From positions 1 to 6,104 of the forward strand of contig CAIPFZ010000038.1 in the NCBI GenBank assembly GCA_903864515.1: a stretch of 6,104 bases of DNA, given 5' to 3'. Origin of the DNA: an uncultured bacterium (lineage in GTDB: Bacteria > Patescibacteriota > Minisyncoccia > Phycocordibacterales > CAIZLB01). Positions 5,210-6,104 of this stretch are shown in pieces; positions within the stretch are counted from its first letter, which is position 1, and each line of letters opens with the position of its first letter. Made by a program: the position numbers and the translations under genes. Under the pieces are notes generated by a model that saw nothing but the letters and a program-made list of their open reading frames with translations, was not told the DNA's origin and did no database searches.

Positions 5210-5234
5210 AACTGTCTACAATTTGTAGATAGTT
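5210..5234. promoter_or_regulatory. Near-perfect 11-bp palindrome, distal copy of the tandem operator-like element
   Basis: AACTGTCTACA (5210-5220) and TGTAGATAGTT (5224-5234) are reverse complements around ATT, with one G-T position. Its inner TGTCTACA-N3-TGTAGA matches the proximal copy, while the outer flanks and the spacer triplet differ, as expected for a conserved protein site and not for a recent duplication. Its centre is 52 bp from that of the proximal copy, close to five helical turns, so both sites face the same side of the DNA. Confidence 0.6.
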
Positions 5235-5295
5235 TAAATCCCAACCCGTCTTCTATTCGTATTTTCATCCCCACAAATAATCCCTAGCGTCTAAT

Positions 5296-5973
5296 CTACC
5301 CATATTTAATATTTTTAAGAAATGTCTTTCTGTGCTCTGGAGATATTCCATTTTTTATAATAGATTCTATGTGTTTTTTTGTCCCATATCCCTTATGAAT
5401 TTCAAAACCATATTTGGCGAGATCTGTATCTTTCTTTGAAAGTTTTCGCATATATTCATCCCTATGCACTTTTGCCAGAATTGAAGCGCAAGATATTACG
5501 GCAAACTTTGCGTCCCCTTTGATGTGCGTCTCTTGATTTATAAATTCTTTAGGAGCTTTCAACCCTCCATCCAGCAGTATACACAATTGACCCTCTGAAA
5601 TATCTAAAGATTTTATAAAGTTTTTCAAAAGATTTTCTATAATTTTACGAATGCAAACAGCAATGCCAAACTGATCAATTTGTTTTGCTGTCATACTTTT
5701 TATTAAAAATTTATGTTTATCTTTCCTAAGAAAATAAGCAATCTCTTCCCTCTTTTTTTCTGTTAATTGTTTAGAATCATTCAATTTTAAATTTGGATAT
5801 TTTTTAGAAAAACTTTTTCTAAATTCTGAGTCAGTCGCCTTTACACCAAACGCACAAACTGTGACAGGGCCAGCAAGTGGACCTCTTCCAACCTCATCAA
5901 TTCCAACAAGCCAAAAATCCTTCTTTTTTGGACTATTTTTTATAGCTTTTTTAGGATTTTGGATTTTACTCAT
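5296..5973 (-). CDS. rnhB: Ribonuclease HII
   Basis: This is a complete enzyme of 225 residues, usual for the family. It cleaves the RNA strand of RNA-DNA hybrids and nicks at single ribonucleotides misincorporated in DNA, in the cytoplasm. The catalytic DEDD residues are all there: Asp26 and Glu27 in GIDEVGRGPLAGPV (24-37), Asp135 in LLDGG, and Asp172 in AKVHRD. The GRG motif (29-31), LNDSKQL (64-70) and YGFEIHKGYGTKKH (188-201) are also conserved. The first 19 residues (MSKIQNPKKAIKNSPKKKD) form a lysine-rich lead before the core. The ATG at 5973 has no Shine-Dalgarno. The stop is TAG. No terminator follows before the binding-protein gene, so read-through is possible, though the 194-bp gap with palindromes suggests separate control. 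Confidence 0.97.
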   Translation of the reverse strand: MSKIQNPKKAIKNSPKKKDFWLVGIDEVGRGPLAGPVTVCAFGVKATDSEFRKSFSKKYPNLKLNDSKQLTEKKREEIAYFLRKDKHKFLIKSMTAKQIDQFGIAVCIRKIIENLLKNFIKSLDISEGQLCILLDGGLKAPKEFINQETHIKGDAKFAVISCASILAKVHRDEYMRKLSKKDTDLAKYGFEIHKGYGTKKHIESIIKNGISPEHRKTFLKNIKYG

Positions 5974-5990
5974 AGAGTCTTATGCCGTAC

Positions 5991-6018
5991 ATATTACAAC
6001 TATCCATTTAAAAATCAA
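5991..6018 (-). promoter_or_regulatory. Possible promoter of rnhB
   Basis: On the minus strand TTGATT (6018-6013) is followed by a 16-nt spacer and TAATAT (5996-5991), giving a start near 5984 and a leader of about ten bases. Both boxes match only in part. Further upstream, two minus-strand TATAAT sequences (6098-6093 and 6087-6082) lie in a very A/T-rich tract at the window edge; their -35 boxes would fall outside the window, so an upstream promoter cannot be excluded. Confidence 0.28.
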
Positions 6019-6104
6019 AGGTACCACATTCAGAACAATAGGCAAAAAGTCATCTCTATATCTTTAAAAAAAAGATTGGATATTATATATTTATTATAAA
6101 AATA

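Noticed and set aside
5156..5234. The two palindromes as rho-independent terminators of rnhB
   Set aside because: Neither is followed by a T-run on either strand.
5182..5268. 28-codon minus-strand ORF starting MKIRIEDGLG, and a second frame repeating the peptide LST-CRQL
   Set aside because: The shared peptide comes only from the duplicated palindromes, GGGG abuts the ATG with no spacing, and no family is recognised.
6022..6050. Minus-strand peptide YCSECGTFDF resembling a zinc-ribbon end, possibly a frameshifted gene upstream of rnhB
   Set aside because: An in-frame TGA lies a few codons before it and joining it to the nearby ATG needs a frameshift; about ten codons are too little evidence.
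5861..6067. Plus-strand ORF over the rnhB start, and similar plus-strand ORFs at 3418-3630 and 4368-4568
   Set aside because: Each lies opposite a well-supported conserved gene and shows no family motif, ribosome binding site or promoter of its own.
1..6104. Recoded UGA (as in Gracilibacteria/Absconditabacteria), suggested by the absence of TGA stops
   Set aside because: All seven genes are complete with TAA or TAG and conserved glycines use GGN codons; no conserved domain contains an in-frame TGA. Seven genes are too few to read meaning into missing TGA stops.
1..6104. tRNA, rRNA, CRISPR arrays, insertion sequences and attachment sites
   Set aside because: The intergenic regions show no cloverleaf, no spaced direct repeats and no transposase or integrase fragment.

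Overview
The window is AT-rich and compact. It most likely comes from a Patescibacteria/CPR bacterium. The best lineage clue is ribosomal protein bL32, whose start (MVNHMRHTSG..., then NRRSHHAL) follows the N-terminal pattern I associate with CPR bL32 and not the usual MAVPK... form. Short leaders, few Shine-Dalgarno sites and a probable rpmF-nusB order agree with this. All seven complete genes end in TAA or TAG and read through cleanly with the standard code. The lineage call is inference from family knowledge; no marker gene such as 16S rRNA is present.

Left part (1-1191). The minus strand carries the first codons of a gene that looks like nusB (1-23) and, before it, rpmF (78-344). The rpmF leader holds a hairpin that pairs with its own GGAG. 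A roughly 200-bp divergent region (405-603) follows, with three dyads and promoter-like elements facing both ways. The plus strand then carries a single-domain NYN (PIN-like) ribonuclease gene (604-1110). Past its 3' end, in the gap it shares with the converging ABC operon, lies a consensus minus-strand promoter (TTGACA-N16-TATAAT with an extended -10). A terminator-like hairpin with a T-run sits only about 15-45 bp downstream of it. Together they form a possible transcription unit for an RNA of about 50 nt, antisense to the NYN 3' end.

Right part (1192-6104). Everything is on the minus strand. In transcription order it runs: rnhB (RNase HII); a 194-bp gap with two copies of a near-perfect palindrome whose centres are 52 bp apart; a LivJ-type substrate-binding protein with an N-terminal membrane segment but no lipobox cysteine; a class I SAM-dependent methyltransferase 19 bp downstream; a 144-bp gap to the permease ATG with a 28-bp dyad; then an ABC-2 type permease and its ATPase.

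How the genes may work together. rpmF, nusB and rnhB are housekeeping genes. The binding protein and methyltransferase look like one operon, and the permease-ATPase pair like another. The ABC pair is of the ABC-2 (export-like, COG4586/PF06182) kind and is not the LivHMGF importer a LivJ-like protein would need, so the binding protein has no obvious partner here. No mobile element, CRISPR array, tRNA or rRNA was found.
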